Source of the DNA: Cudoniella acicularis
Lineage: Eukaryota; Ascomycota; Leotiomycetes; Helotiales; Helotiaceae
Assembly: GCA_013054445.1 (NCBI GenBank)
Contig: JAAMPI010000257.1
Span: forward strand, 1-47,199
Direction: 5' to 3'
Length of the DNA stretch: 47,199 nt
A program made the position numbers and the translations under genes. This document shows, in pieces, positions 19,201 through 28,728 of this stretch (its first letter is position 1; every line of letters starts with the position of its first letter). The notes under the pieces are model-generated. The model had not been told where the DNA came from. It searched no databases and saw only the letters and a list, made by a program, of their open reading frames with translations.

Positions 19201-21470
19201 TCAACTGTATTAATTTTATGTTTATGATTAGGAGCTATAACTACTGTATTTAGTAGTCTTATTGGTCTATTCCAACAAGATATTAAAAAAGTTATCGCTT
19301 ATTCTACCATGAGTCAATTAGGTATGATGGTGATAGCAGTAGGTTTATCATCCTATAATATAGCTTTATTCCACTTAGTTAATCATGCTTTTTATAAAGC
19401 ATTATTATTCTTAGGTGCAGGTGCAGTAATTCACGCAGTTGCGGATAATCAAGACTTTAGAAAGTATGGTGGATTAAGACCATTCTTACCTTTAACTTAT
19501 TCTGTAATGTTAATAGCAAGTCTTAGTTTAGTTGCTTTCCCTTTTATGACAGGGTTTTATAGTAAAGATTTTATTTTAGAATCTGCTTATGGACAGTTCT
19601 ACTTTAGTGGTACAGTTGTGTACTTTATAGCTACTATTGGTGCTATGTTTACTACTTTATACTCAGTTAAAGTTTTATATTTAACTTTCTTAACCAACCC
19701 TAATGGGCCAGTTGTTAATTATAAACATGCTCACGAAGGTGATATTTTTATGAGTTTACCTTTAATTATATTAGCTATATTCTCTATATTTTTTGGTTAT
19801 ATGACTAAAGATATATTTATAGGGTTAGGTTCAGGTTTTTTTTGCGGATAATAGTTTATTTATTCATCCTACACATGAAATAATGTTAGATACAGAATTT
19901 GCCGTACCTACTTTTTTTTAAGTTATTACCTTTAGTATTTACTATTTTTCTTAGTATTTTGGCTATAGTTCTTTCCGAATTTTTACCTAAAATTCTTCTT
20001 CATTTTAAATTTTCTAGACTAGGTTATAATATCTTTGGATTCTTTAATCAACGTTTCTTAATTGAATTATTCTATAATAAATATGTAACTGGCCTTGTTT
20101 TAAAATTAGGTGGTCAAACTACTAAGGTTATAGATAAAGGAAGTGTAGAATTATTAGGACCATATGGTTTAGAAAAAGGTTTAATTACTTTAAGTAAAAA
20201 TATTGCCAGTTTAGATTCAGGTGTAATTACAAGTTATGCTTTATATATTTTAATTGGTTTTATTTTTTATCTTTTAATACCTTATATAGCTTTAGATGAC
20301 AATAGCTTGCTTTTATTAATATTATTGGCACTTTTAAGTCTAACTACTAATTTTAGTATTAGTAGTCCAGCTAATGCGTATCCTTCTATAAGTTTACCTT
20401 ATAGAAGCTTTTTTGGTATTATTTTATATCATATTTTAACTAATAATATATTTACTAGAATAATAACAGTATTTTTTATGGGTTATTGTTTAAGATTCGG
20501 TATTAGTATGTTTTGAACTGTGGATTTTTCAGCTTATGATAATATATTAGCTAATATGTATTACTTTAGCATGGCTTTTTTTGCTGTGCTTTCGGAAAAA
20601 TTAGGTATCTTTAGTCGTTTACCTAGTATATCCGAATTATATTCTAGTATTATATATGGTGTTTCTGTTTTTCAATTTAATGGAGATAAATTACCTATAG
20701 CTTCCAACATGGACGCTAATAATGCAGGGGAGGAAAGTAACTCAGATAATGCAGGGGAGGAAAGTAACCCAGATAGTGCAGGGGAGGAAAATAACCCAGG
20801 TAATGCAAGACCCAATTCGGGGGATTCTACATATGCTTCAGATGAAGAAGCAAATAATTCAGAAGAGATGACACCTACCCCGGATACCCCTACTAACCCT
20901 GCAGAGGCTGAATTAGCTAAGGAATATGTAGAAGGTAAGCGAGCTGAAAAAGAAGCCGGTGACCTAGCTTTTATACAAAGAGAAGCAGCCAAGGCATATG
21001 CTAAAGACCCTCAAGATAGAACACATGAAGACAAAAAATTTATGAAGACAGCTGCATGTTTTTGTAAAATAGATGGACTTGAATCTGACCATGCAAAAAG
21101 TCTAGAATTATTGAGGGATGTCAATGTGTTGTCTGTTTTAGGTGAGAATGCAGCAGAGGACGGTAATTCAGTCCGGGATAAACTAATTAAAGCGGGTTTT
21201 GAAGCCCCTGATCCTATTTCACCCGTAAACGAAAACAATTTACCTAGCCCTGAGCCTGACTCACCCGTAAACGAAAACAATTTACCTAGCCCTAAGCCTG
21301 ACTCACCCGTAAACGAAAACAATTTATCTAGCCCTGTTGCAGAAAAACCTCAGGTAAATGAACCACAGGTAGAAAATAGCAGATCAAATAAACGTGCACG
21401 AGATATTTCTGAAGATTCTAATAACGGATCTTCTGATGAAGGTAGAAATACCAAGCGTAGACGTAGTTAG
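16228..21470 (+). CDS. nad5: NADH dehydrogenase subunit 5 with a long C-terminal extension (two exons)
   Basis: Proton-pumping complex I subunit. Exon 1 (16228-16944) includes the [13 protein letters not shown] start, [15 protein letters not shown] and QVGLHVWLPMAMEG. Exon 2 (19108-21470) starts [19 protein letters not shown] and includes [15 protein letters not shown]. Two extra-T frameshifts lie in eight-T runs at 19836-19843 and 19912-19919. The canonical protein should end near [12 protein letters not shown] (about 20337), but no stop appears. The frame runs on for about 377 residues with membrane segments, an acidic and proline-rich repeat region and a basic tail (NTKRRRS). The corrected total is about 1025 residues, far above the usual ~650-720. 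Confidence 0.9.
16945..19006 (+). CDS. Nad5-intron ORF: LAGLIDADG endonuclease fused to a multi-pass membrane module
   Basis: In frame with nad5 exon 1. LAGLIDADG motif 1 is [13 protein letters not shown] and motif 2 is [13 protein letters not shown]. One extra A in a nine-A run (17250-17258) breaks the frame. After it, one open frame with Trp TGA codons runs to TAA 19004. The frame does not stop where LAGLIDADG proteins normally end. It continues about 370 residues: a membrane segment ([18 protein letters not shown]), a polar stretch, a Gly/Ala-rich segment ([20 protein letters not shown]), and several further hydrophobic helices. The end ([17 protein letters not shown]) resembles the cob-intron ORF end ([17 protein letters not shown]). 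I do not recognise the membrane part. Confidence 0.8.
16945..19107 (+). other. Group I intron in nad5
   Basis: Inserted after the GGT of WLPMAMEG, with exon 2 beginning CCTACACCTGTT. CCTCAGAGACTACACG (about 17087-17102) supplies the 5' P7 strand and AAGATATAGTCCGATC (about 19036-19051) the 3' strand, so the ORF occupies a peripheral loop between them. The intron ends AAATTTG. Confidence 0.85.
20721..20801 (+). repeat. Three 27-bp tandem repeats in the nad5 extension
   Basis: Three successive copies encode [18 protein letters not shown] and SAGEENNPG. The DNA (GCAGGGGAGGAAAG) is unusually GC-rich for this genome. Confidence 0.85.
21219..21344 (+). repeat. Three 42-bp tandem repeats in the nad5 extension
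   Basis: Successive copies encode [28 protein letters not shown] and [14 protein letters not shown]. The near-identical DNA suggests recent tandem expansion. Confidence 0.85.
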
Positions 21471-21556
21471 ATTAATTTAAATACTTGCTCTTATTATTTT
21501 GCCATTACTTGTTTTAATTTATTTCATACTTCGCATTTTTATCCGGAATTTTCTTC

Positions 21557-21628
21557 AGGTTTTTTATGAGGTGATGCTATAAGTGAAGGAAGATATTTAG
21601 GCAATATCACATTAGCTGTACAACTCTA
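21557..21628 (+). pseudogene. cox3-derived fragment
   Basis: Reads SGFLWGDAISEGRYLGNITLAVQL and then TAA. This matches the Cox3 segment [21 protein letters not shown] (around 2740-2803) with several changes. It is far too short to function. Confidence 0.6.
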
Positions 21629-21811
21629 AATCTTAATTAATTTTATTAATACTTAAATATTTAGAGTTATTAGCTTTAATATGCTATTTAGAGCGAAACA
21701 AATTAGTCGTTTAGGTTTTAGTTAGGGCTTGCGAAGGATCAGCAAATTAACGGTTTATTATTAGCATTTTTAAAGTATAGTTTAATAAATATATGTTTCA
21801 CTAAGCTTTAA

Positions 21812-21836
21812 TTAAGAGGGTTATTAACCCTCTTAA
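21812..21836 (+). terminator. Perfect hairpin upstream of the trnR-like copy
   Basis: TTAAGAGGGTT (21812-21822) and AACCCTCTTAA (21826-21836) form 11 bp with a 3-base loop. It directly abuts the tRNA-like element at 21837 and may be a transcript-end or processing structure. Confidence 0.5.
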
Positions 21837-21907
21837 CTATTATTAGCTCAAAGGTAGAGCAGGATTTACCTAAAATATAGATTTAAGTTCGAATCTTGAA
21901 TAATAGC
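21837..21907 (+). tRNA. Second trnR-like tRNA (loop reads CCU)
   Basis: A copy of trnR(ucu) (24467). The acceptor CTATTAT/ATAATAG differs from CTCTTAT/ATAAGAG by a compensated pair, so pairing is preserved. D arm GCTC AAAGGTA GAGC and the T loop are kept. The anticodon loop TACCTAA would give CCU (Arg, AGG) but lacks the usual U33, and the anticodon stem has one mismatch. It is either a diverging isoacceptor or a decaying copy. Confidence 0.45.
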
Positions 21908-21949
21908 ATTTCTTTGTATAAACTTATTTCAGATATTAACATTAAGCAT

Positions 21950-22090
21950 CTTTATTTAAATTATTACGTTTAGTATTTACTATTTCACTTAGTAATTTAG
22001 CAATTAATATGTCAAAATTGATAACAAAAATTTTGATTCAATTTAAATTTAGACTAGATTATAATATCTTTGAATTCTTTAATCTTACAA
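21950..22090 (+). pseudogene. nad5-derived fragment
   Basis: Encodes FKLLRLVFTISLSNLAINMS, then LITKILIQFKFRLDYNIFEFFN, matching the nad5 segment [20 protein letters not shown]...[20 protein letters not shown] at about 19916-20048. It ends at a stop and lacks the rest of nad5. Confidence 0.65.
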
Positions 22091-22543
22091 AGTCTTAAGA
22101 CGGTTTTGTTACAAAGTTGCCCATCTATTATAGATTTAATTGCTTTTCACCCTAGAGTATATATACTCTACGAATAATCCGCATATAGATTTCATTAATG
22201 TGATAGGGGATATCTGGGGTTAGTAGTTTTTCTTTATTACTACTACAGGACTCATAGTAATGGTGTAAATACCATTAAATAAAATCTTTCATATATTTAC
22301 ATCAGAGTATGTCTAAACAGACATATGACTTTTTTAGATTAATTTGAAAAGTTTGCATTTTAAGAGAGTTTTTGTAGGTCAGTTATTCATAAAAAATAAA
22401 TAACGGATATCTAAATTATATTCTTGGTTTCTGGTTTATTAAGGTTATAAATATTACTATGAATTTACCCTTTTATAGTTCTAATAAATATAATTCGGAC
22501 GAAGTTAGAGATTACGCCTTAACAGATTAAATAAAAAAAAAAC
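22091..22543. other. Gene-poor stretch with one repeated hairpin
   Basis: No gene recognised. It holds a GTAAATAC hairpin element (22253-22305). A 23-codon ATG frame at about 22459 (MNLPFYSSNKYNSDEVRDYA...) is too short to call. Together with 21471-22090 this looks like a decayed insertion zone between the nad5 extension and orf269. Confidence 0.4.
22253..22305. repeat. GTAAATAC hairpin element, copy 1
   Basis: CATAGTAATGGTGTAAATAC, then a loop, then ATATTTACATCAGAG. The arms pair over about 12 bases with the loop between. The closest relative is at 43111-43160, immediately upstream of rns; another is at 46113-46150. Confidence 0.6.
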
Positions 22544-23353
22544 ATGATTAAAAACTTAAGACGAATAGTAAATATATTTTTCACAAATTTTACTTTAGCC
22601 AAATTTATTTCTGCTTTATTAACTATAACAATACTTGCATCCATAAAATATGCTATTTCGGGTAAATTTTCCTTAGAATACTTTAATTTTTTTAACAATA
22701 TAGGGGTAGGTTTACTTGGTTGAACTTTAAATACGGGTTTTATTGGTATATTTTCAGAATATTTAGGTATAAAAGATATTAATTTTAATTTAAATCAATT
22801 TATTTTTGGATTTAATACTTTACCAGTTGACGGTCCATCTCTTTCAACTAAAAGTAAACCAAAGTTGTATTTAGCTATGGAATCCGATGATAAATTAAAT
22901 AGATCTAACTCTTTAGGTAAAGGAAAAGAAGTAGAACCTACTACCCCTCCTGCACCTTTATCTACATGAGCTAATATTTTACCACAAAGAATTAATCCAG
23001 GACCCGGTTTTAATGTACCAGGGGGAGAAGTGCCAATACAAGACGATATATGTAAGCATATTAACTATAACTCACATTTTTTAAATCAATTTAAGAAAAT
23101 GGACTTACAAACTGCTATAGAACAAAGAAATAATAATTTAAGTCTTATAAGAAATTTAGAATCTAAGATTGCTTATGCGCAAGATGCTTTAACAAAAGTT
23201 CCTACAATACCTACAACTGAGTACGAATTTAAATTAAAGAATCAGATTATAAAGGATTTAAATGATTTAAATAATAATAAGATCAGAGCAGAAGCAAGAA
23301 CAACTCTTCTTAATTCTAGAATACAATTTATTGAAAGTAAAATAAGTAAATAA
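22544..23353 (+). CDS. Unidentified membrane-anchored ORF, 269 residues
   Basis: Open from ATG to TAA with code 4 and no frameshift. The N-terminal ~95 residues have two or three membrane segments (FISALLTITILASIKYAI; NNIGVGLLGWTLNTGFIGIF). A linker rich in Pro/Ser follows, then a soluble C-terminal half with heptad-like charged helices (LDLQ-type: MDLQTAIEQRNNNLSLIRNL and a later LKDLNDLNNNKIRAEA-like part). The N-terminal layout and residues (IFFTNFTLAKFIS, FSEYLGI) resemble the nad5 extension ([20 protein letters not shown]), so the two are probably paralogous. Its clean frame suggests that it is expressed. Function unknown. Confidence 0.65.
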
Positions 23354-23749
23354 AATTAAAAAGCTAATTTATATTAATTTTTATTTATTTAAACTCTATA
23401 ATATTGTATAATATGTGTGGCTATTATATATTGTGTATATTGTCGAAAAAATTTTAATTAACTTTAGACTCAATCAACCTAAGTTTATCCTTACAAATCC
23501 CTTTTTTTTTAATTATATTTTTATAAATAAAAGATATAATATTTGGCGAAAAAAAAAGAACAATAAATGCTTTAATATCTTTTTGGTGTTAATATCTTAT
23601 ACAAATAAGGAATTAATTTATAAATTGTATTATATATATAATTCTAGTGTAATACAAATAAGAAAGGACTTTTAAATTTGTATTAAAGGTATATTTAAGT
23701 AGCAATTTAAAACAATAAAGGTTTCCTTTATTTTATATATTAAAAATAA

Positions 23750-23980
<231 letters not shown>

Positions 23981-24009
23981 TAAACATATATACAGGAATA
24001 TATATTATT

Positions 24010-24051
24010 TAAATTTGTTCTTAAAATATTATTAATTTAAGAACAAATTTA
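24010..24051 (+). terminator. Long hairpin downstream of atp9
   Basis: TAAATTTGTTCTTAAA (24010-24025) pairs perfectly over 16 bp with TTTAAGAACAAATTTA (24036-24051), loop of 10 bases. Position 29 bases after the atp9 stop fits an mRNA 3'-end or stability structure. Confidence 0.65.
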
Positions 24052-24186
24052 TAGTATTTAAATTTATGCGCAAATAAAATTTAAACAAAGATTTGGTTCG
24101 CCAAAAGTGAAGGGCAAAAAAAAATCCACATAGGTTTATAGCGTAAATATATTTACACTATATAAAGGATAAGATTAAATAATATA

Positions 24187-24396
24187 AATTTAGTTTCTTG
24201 TTTAAAGTCTTTATTAAAAATAGGAGGATTTCATTTATTTTCACCCCTAAGTATATCATAATTATTGTCTAATTTTATTGTAAACACCAGTATATTTGGA
24301 CTAGTTTTACCAATAACGAAAAATAATGGACTTTGGTCACTCTCTGATCCATACCCTCCATATAAAATTAATTATACATATAGTTATAAGGTATAA
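24187..24396 (+). pseudogene. Unidentified ORF remnant
   Basis: One frame with a single internal TAA (about 24259) reads LVSCLKSLLKIGGFHLFSP, then NTSIFGLVLPITKNNG and LWSLSDPYPPYKINYT. The non-random, hydrophobic composition suggests a former membrane protein. It has no start and I cannot name it. It could be a piece of the membrane-ORF family. Confidence 0.3.
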
Positions 24397-24466
24397 GCGC
24401 AAATATAATAATATTTATATATTAATATTAGTTTGCTTAAAGTCGAAAAAAACAATATAAACATAA

Positions 24467-24537
24467 CTCTTATTAGCTTAATGGTAGAGCAGGATACTTC
24501 TAATATCTAGATTCAAGTTCAAGTCTTGGATAAGAGC
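24467..24537 (+). tRNA. trnR: tRNA-Arg (UCU)
   Basis: Acceptor CTCTTAT/ATAAGAG, D arm GCTT AATGGTA GAGC, anticodon loop CTTCTAA (UCU) on GGATA/TATCT. It reads AGR codons. Bases 24538-24793 hold nothing recognised. Confidence 0.88.
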
Positions 24538-24793
24538 TAGATTTTTTAATCTTAAGTTTTACAAAAAAATTAAAATATAATTAATACTTTTTATAAAGAT
24601 AGTGCTATGCACGTAGTCTTTAAGATTAAATATTATTTATATTACGATAATACTTTTAATTAATAATAGATAACTTATATATTTATTAATATATGTCTAA
24701 AGTTATTTTTAACCTTATATTTTAATAATTTTTAATATTATTTACAATAATGATATTATATATATTAAATATATAAAATACAAATAAAAAAAA

Positions 24794-25877
24794 ATGTTAT
24801 ATTTACCCACTTTAATTTCAATAATAGAAGTATTAATAGTAACCGTGCCCGTACTTCTTACAGTCGCGTATATTACAATAGCCGAAAGAAAAACCATGGC
24901 TAGTATGCAAAGAAGGTTAGGTCCTAACATAGTAGGATACTATGGTCTTTTACAAGCATTCGCAGATGCCTTAAAACTTCTTTTAAAAGAATACGTATCA
25001 CCTACACAAGCTAATTTAGCTTTGTTTTTTATAGGTCCTATTATAACTTTAATATTTTCATTATTAGGTTATCTGGTTATACCTTATGGTCCAGGTTTAG
25101 CTTTAAGTGATTTAAATTTAGGTATACTTTACATGTTAGCAGTATCTTCCTTATCTACATATGGTATATTATTAGCAGGTTGAAGTGCAAATAGTAAATA
25201 TGCTTTTTTAGGTTCACTTAGAAGTACAGCGCAATTAATTAGTTACGAATTAATATTAAGTTCTGCTATATTACTTGTTATAATGTTAACAGGTAGTTTA
25301 AATTTGACTGTTAATATTGAAGCTCAAAGAGTTGTATGATTTATAATCCCTTTATTTCCTGTATTTATAATATTTTTTATTGGATCTATCGCGGAAACTA
25401 ATAGAGCTCCCTTTGATTTAGCGGAAGCTGAATCAGAACTTGTTAGTGGTTTTATGACAGAACACGCTGCCGTTATTTTTGTCTTTTTTTTTTTTGGCTG
25501 AATATGCTAGTATTGTGTTAATATGTATATTAACTAGTATATTGTTTTTAGGAGGTTATTTATACGATTATCTTCCTTTATTCAGCTTAATCCAATATAT
25601 TAATTTTGATTATTATATAAATAATTTACATAATGAAAGTTTATTATCAGATCCATTAATAGAAGGATTATTATATGGTCTAACTTTAGGTGTAAAATCT
25701 TGTATTATGATTTTTATATTTATTTGAGCTAGAGTTTCATTTCCTCGTATCCGTTTTGATCAATTAATGTCATTCTGTTGAACTATTTTATTGCCTTTAG
25801 TTATAGCTTTTGTAATTCTAGTTCCTTGTATTTTATATAGTTTAGATATAATACCCACAAATGGTTTTTTGCTTTAG
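24794..25877 (+). CDS. nad1: NADH dehydrogenase subunit 1 (one frameshift at a T run)
   Basis: Quinone-module membrane subunit of complex I. It contains [31 protein letters not shown] and [21 protein letters not shown], all diagnostic of Nad1. A run of twelve T (25484-25495) breaks the frame. Eleven T would give [13 protein letters not shown], as in other fungi. Corrected length is 360 residues, ending at TAG 25875. Confidence 0.93.
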
Positions 25878-26617
25878 TTTTAACATGCAAAAAAAAAATA
25901 AATGATGTTTTTTTGGCCGGTTAAACAGACTATTATCGCTTTTTTTTATTTTATTATAGCTATTTTATTGTTGTATTTAATTGATTTTTTTACGATAAGT
26001 TATATATATATATATTTTAATTATATTTACTATAAGTTATAATTAAAATATAAAGAGAAAGAAAACTTATATACGGAAACCCCTAATTTTTTTGTCATAT
26101 ATCTGCTTATTTTTATTAATAATCGCCAGCCAAATACTTAATAAAAATAAGTGATAAATAATATATTAATTATATTTTAGGTAGATTTGGTCTTAATAAG
26201 GCAAATTAGGTAAGATATATTGTATTTTTATAGCAAATATCTATAATTATGGTTACACTAATATATATTATACTGCTAATTTATTTTTAAATTAACATCT
26301 AGTTACAACTAAAAGTTGATCAATAATTTTCATAATCTATATTTCATCTAAGATTTAAATGATAAAACCTACTTCCTCAATACTTCCAAATCAACCTGTA
26401 GATAATTAAATATCCTATAAAGTCTTTTTATATTTATGATATATCCTAGTGCATAAACACCAAAATAAATAAGTTAATACGTTAATAAAGTTCTAATAAA
26501 AGCAATCGCAAATAAAGCAATTATCTATCTTATATAGACTCTAGAAGTACTATTTAAATAGATTCATATTTTTAAATTTAATTATTTTTTTTTTTACTAT
26601 AAAGAATACAAAAAAAA
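25878..26617. other. AT-rich intergenic region between nad1 and atp8
   Basis: About 740 bases with no recognised gene. A 46-codon hydrophobic frame at 25902-26042 (MMFFWPVKQTIIAFFYFIIA...) could encode a small membrane peptide, but its composition is what random AT-rich DNA gives. No tRNA found. Confidence 0.4.
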
Positions 26618-26764
26618 ATGCCACAATTAGTACCTTTTTATTTTATGAACCAGATAACATTTGCCTTTATATTACTTGTAATAACTATATATATATTTTC
26701 TAAATATATTTTAGCTAGATTTGTTCGTTTATTTATTTCTCGAATATTTATAAGCAAATTATAA
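26618..26764 (+). CDS. atp8: ATP synthase F0 subunit 8
   Basis: 48 residues beginning [17 protein letters not shown], the diagnostic start of fungal Atp8, with one membrane helix and a basic end (RFVRLFISR). It is the peripheral-stalk membrane subunit of ATP synthase. atp6 follows after 166 bases, the conserved order. Confidence 0.93.
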   Translation: MPQLVPFYFMNQITFAFILLVITIYIFSKYILARFVRLFISRIFISKL

Positions 26765-26930
26765 ATAATAAATTAAAATTTATTATTTACGTTAACTATA
26801 TAATTTCGTATAAAGACAATTTTATTTTTTTATCCGTTGCACAGACTCTAAACTAAAAATATATTATTTTATTATAGAGTATTATTATTAATGATTTATA
26901 TAATTTAACATAAAGCATAAATACACTAAA

Positions 26931-27715
26931 ATGAGTACTAATTATCTTTACACTGATATATCGAGTCCCTTGGACCAATTTGAAATAAGAAATTTATTAA
27001 GCCTGGATGCACCCATATTAGGAAATATGCAAATATCCATAACAAATATAGGATTATACCTAACTATAGGTACAATACTAATATTAATGTTAAACTTTTT
27101 AGCCACTAACTATAATAAAGTAGTTAGCAATAATTGATCTATAGGTCAAGAATCTCTATATGCTACTTTACATAGCATTGTGGTAAATCAAATAAACTCT
27201 ACAAAAGGGCAAGTTTATTTCCCTTTTATATACACTTTATTTATCTTTATTTTGATAAATAATTTAATTGGTATGGTTCCGTACAGCTTTGCATCTACAA
27301 GCCATTTTATATTTACCTTTGCTCTTAGTTTTACTGTAGTATTAGGTGCAACAATACTAGGGTTTCAGAAACATAAGTTAGAATTTTTTTTCATTATTAG
27401 TACCTGCTGGTTGTCCTTTAGCATTATTACCTTTATTAGTTTTAATAGAATTCATATCATATTTATCTAGAAATGTTTCTTTAGGACTTAGATTAGGTGC
27501 TAATATCCTTAGTGGGCACATGTTATTAAATATTTTAGCTGGTTTCACTTATAATATTATGACAAGTGGATTTATTTTTTTTCTTTTTAGGATTAATACC
27601 TTTAGCATTTATTATAGCTTTCTCGGGATTAGAATTAGGTATTGCTTTTATACAAGCTCAAGTATTTGTAGTATTAACTAGCAGTTATATTAAAGATGCT
27701 TTAGATTTACATTAA
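26931..27715 (+). CDS. atp6: ATP synthase F0 subunit a (two frameshifts at T runs)
   Basis: Proton-channel subunit. It has SPLDQFEIRNLLSLDAP, LGLRLGANILSGHMLLNILA (with the essential Arg) and the C-terminal ELGIAFIQAQVFVVLTSSYI. Frame breaks occur at T runs 27384-27391 (eight T, seven expected, restoring LVPAGCPLALLPLLVLIEF) and in the 27575-27588 T-rich stretch (restoring GLIPLAFIIAFSGLELG). Corrected length is 260 residues. Confidence 0.93.
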
Positions 27716-27725
27716 GTTTAATATC

Positions 27726-27798
27726 AGAGATATGTTGTAGATGGTCTACGTTTTGATTGCAGATCTTAAATTTGGGGTTCAATTCCTCCATATCTCTT
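27726..27798 (+). tRNA. trnC: tRNA-Cys (GCA)
   Basis: Perfect acceptor AGAGATA/TATCTCT, loop TTGCAGA (GCA), and discriminator T, typical of tRNA-Cys. The anticodon stem is weak (three of five pairs). It is the only good Cys candidate; a degraded copy lies at 33018. Confidence 0.75.
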
Positions 27799-27973
27799 TA
27801 TCTAACTTATATTTAGATATATATTACTATATTTTACTAAATTTAAATGGTTATTGAATTTTTCAATATGGTTTTATTTAAAATAAAGTAATATAAAAAC
27901 TAGCTTAAAGAGTATTTATAAACTAAGCTGTGTTAATATATGTTTAAATGCTAAATAATTTATAATAATATTT

Positions 27974-28252
27974 GTTTTGTGATATTAATAGTAAATATAC
28001 TATACATTAGTGTAGTGTAGGAAAGTCCGGCGCATAATATACAATAACACATAAATAAATGAGTGTTAAGTAAAAACTAAGGTATTTAACAGAAAATAGT
28101 ATTCATCTTTCTATATGTATATAGCTAAATGTATACTGATATTTATATATCTAACTATACAGTATAAGATGTTCACGAACATACAAGCCTGATGTAATGC
28201 TTTAATATAGACTAATGACTATTACAGGACCCGGCTTAAAACTATCCAAAAC
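27974..28252 (+). ncRNA. rnpB: Mitochondrial RNase P RNA
   Basis: RNA subunit of RNase P, which cuts 5' leaders from tRNA precursors. TGTAGGAAAGTCCGGCGCA (about 28015-28033) matches the universal 5' P4 region (GAGGAAAGUCC). TTACAGGACCCGGCTTAAAA (about 28222-28241) matches the 3' P4 region (ACAGAACCCGGCUUA). ACAGAAAATAG (about 28088) is another conserved block. GTTTTGTGAT (27974) pairs with ATCCAAAAC (28244) as P1 with one bulge; the ends are set from that helix. It fits the organism's dense tRNA complement. Confidence 0.85.
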
Positions 28253-28346
28253 TTAAGTTTTTATTACACTAAAAGTCTAATAATAAATATATTAATATAT
28301 TAATATTCCACACTATTAGTTTGGATATATTCACTATAGTAAAGAG

Positions 28347-28390
28347 TAAATTAGGGGTTTTTTATCTTATATAAAGTAATCCCTAATTTA
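28347..28390 (+). terminator. Hairpin between rnpB and cob
   Basis: TAAATTAGGG (28347-28356) pairs with CCCTAATTTA (28381-28390), loop of 24 bases. Possible 3'-end or processing structure. The rest of 28253-28728 holds no gene I can see. Confidence 0.45.
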
Positions 28391-28728
28391 TTTTTATATT
28401 ACGCTATTTTAATAAAAAGTTTTAAGTATATTAGTAATAAAAACGCATTTAAAACATATAAATATAAGAATATATAATTTAACTTAAAAATGCTTCTTTA
28501 ATTTTTAAAGTCTATACACCAAAAACCTTTTTTATTATATTTGACTAAGATAAATGCAATATTATTTTAATAACAATAATATATGAATATATATTATGTT
28601 AATCCCTTTTGTTATATGTCATTATAAAACAATAAAGTTACATTAAACTTCTAGAGTACTAAATTTTTATTTACGCATATCCTAATAACTTCTAGCAAAA
28701 AAAAAACATACAATACTTTAATCTAAAC

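Noticed and set aside
20672..21322. Two reverse-strand frames of over 100 codons
   Set aside because: They are mirror frames of the repeats and GC-rich part of the nad5 extension; no start context or family.
23415..23675. 84-codon frame between orf269 and atp9
   Set aside because: Dominated by Tyr, Ile, Asn, Lys and Phe in AT-rich low-complexity DNA, no ATG at its start, no recognisable pattern.
27575..27588. Extra base placed in the five-T run of atp6
   Set aside because: The neighbouring eight-T run can carry the extra base equally well and gives a normal Atp6 sequence, so a short-run error need not be assumed.
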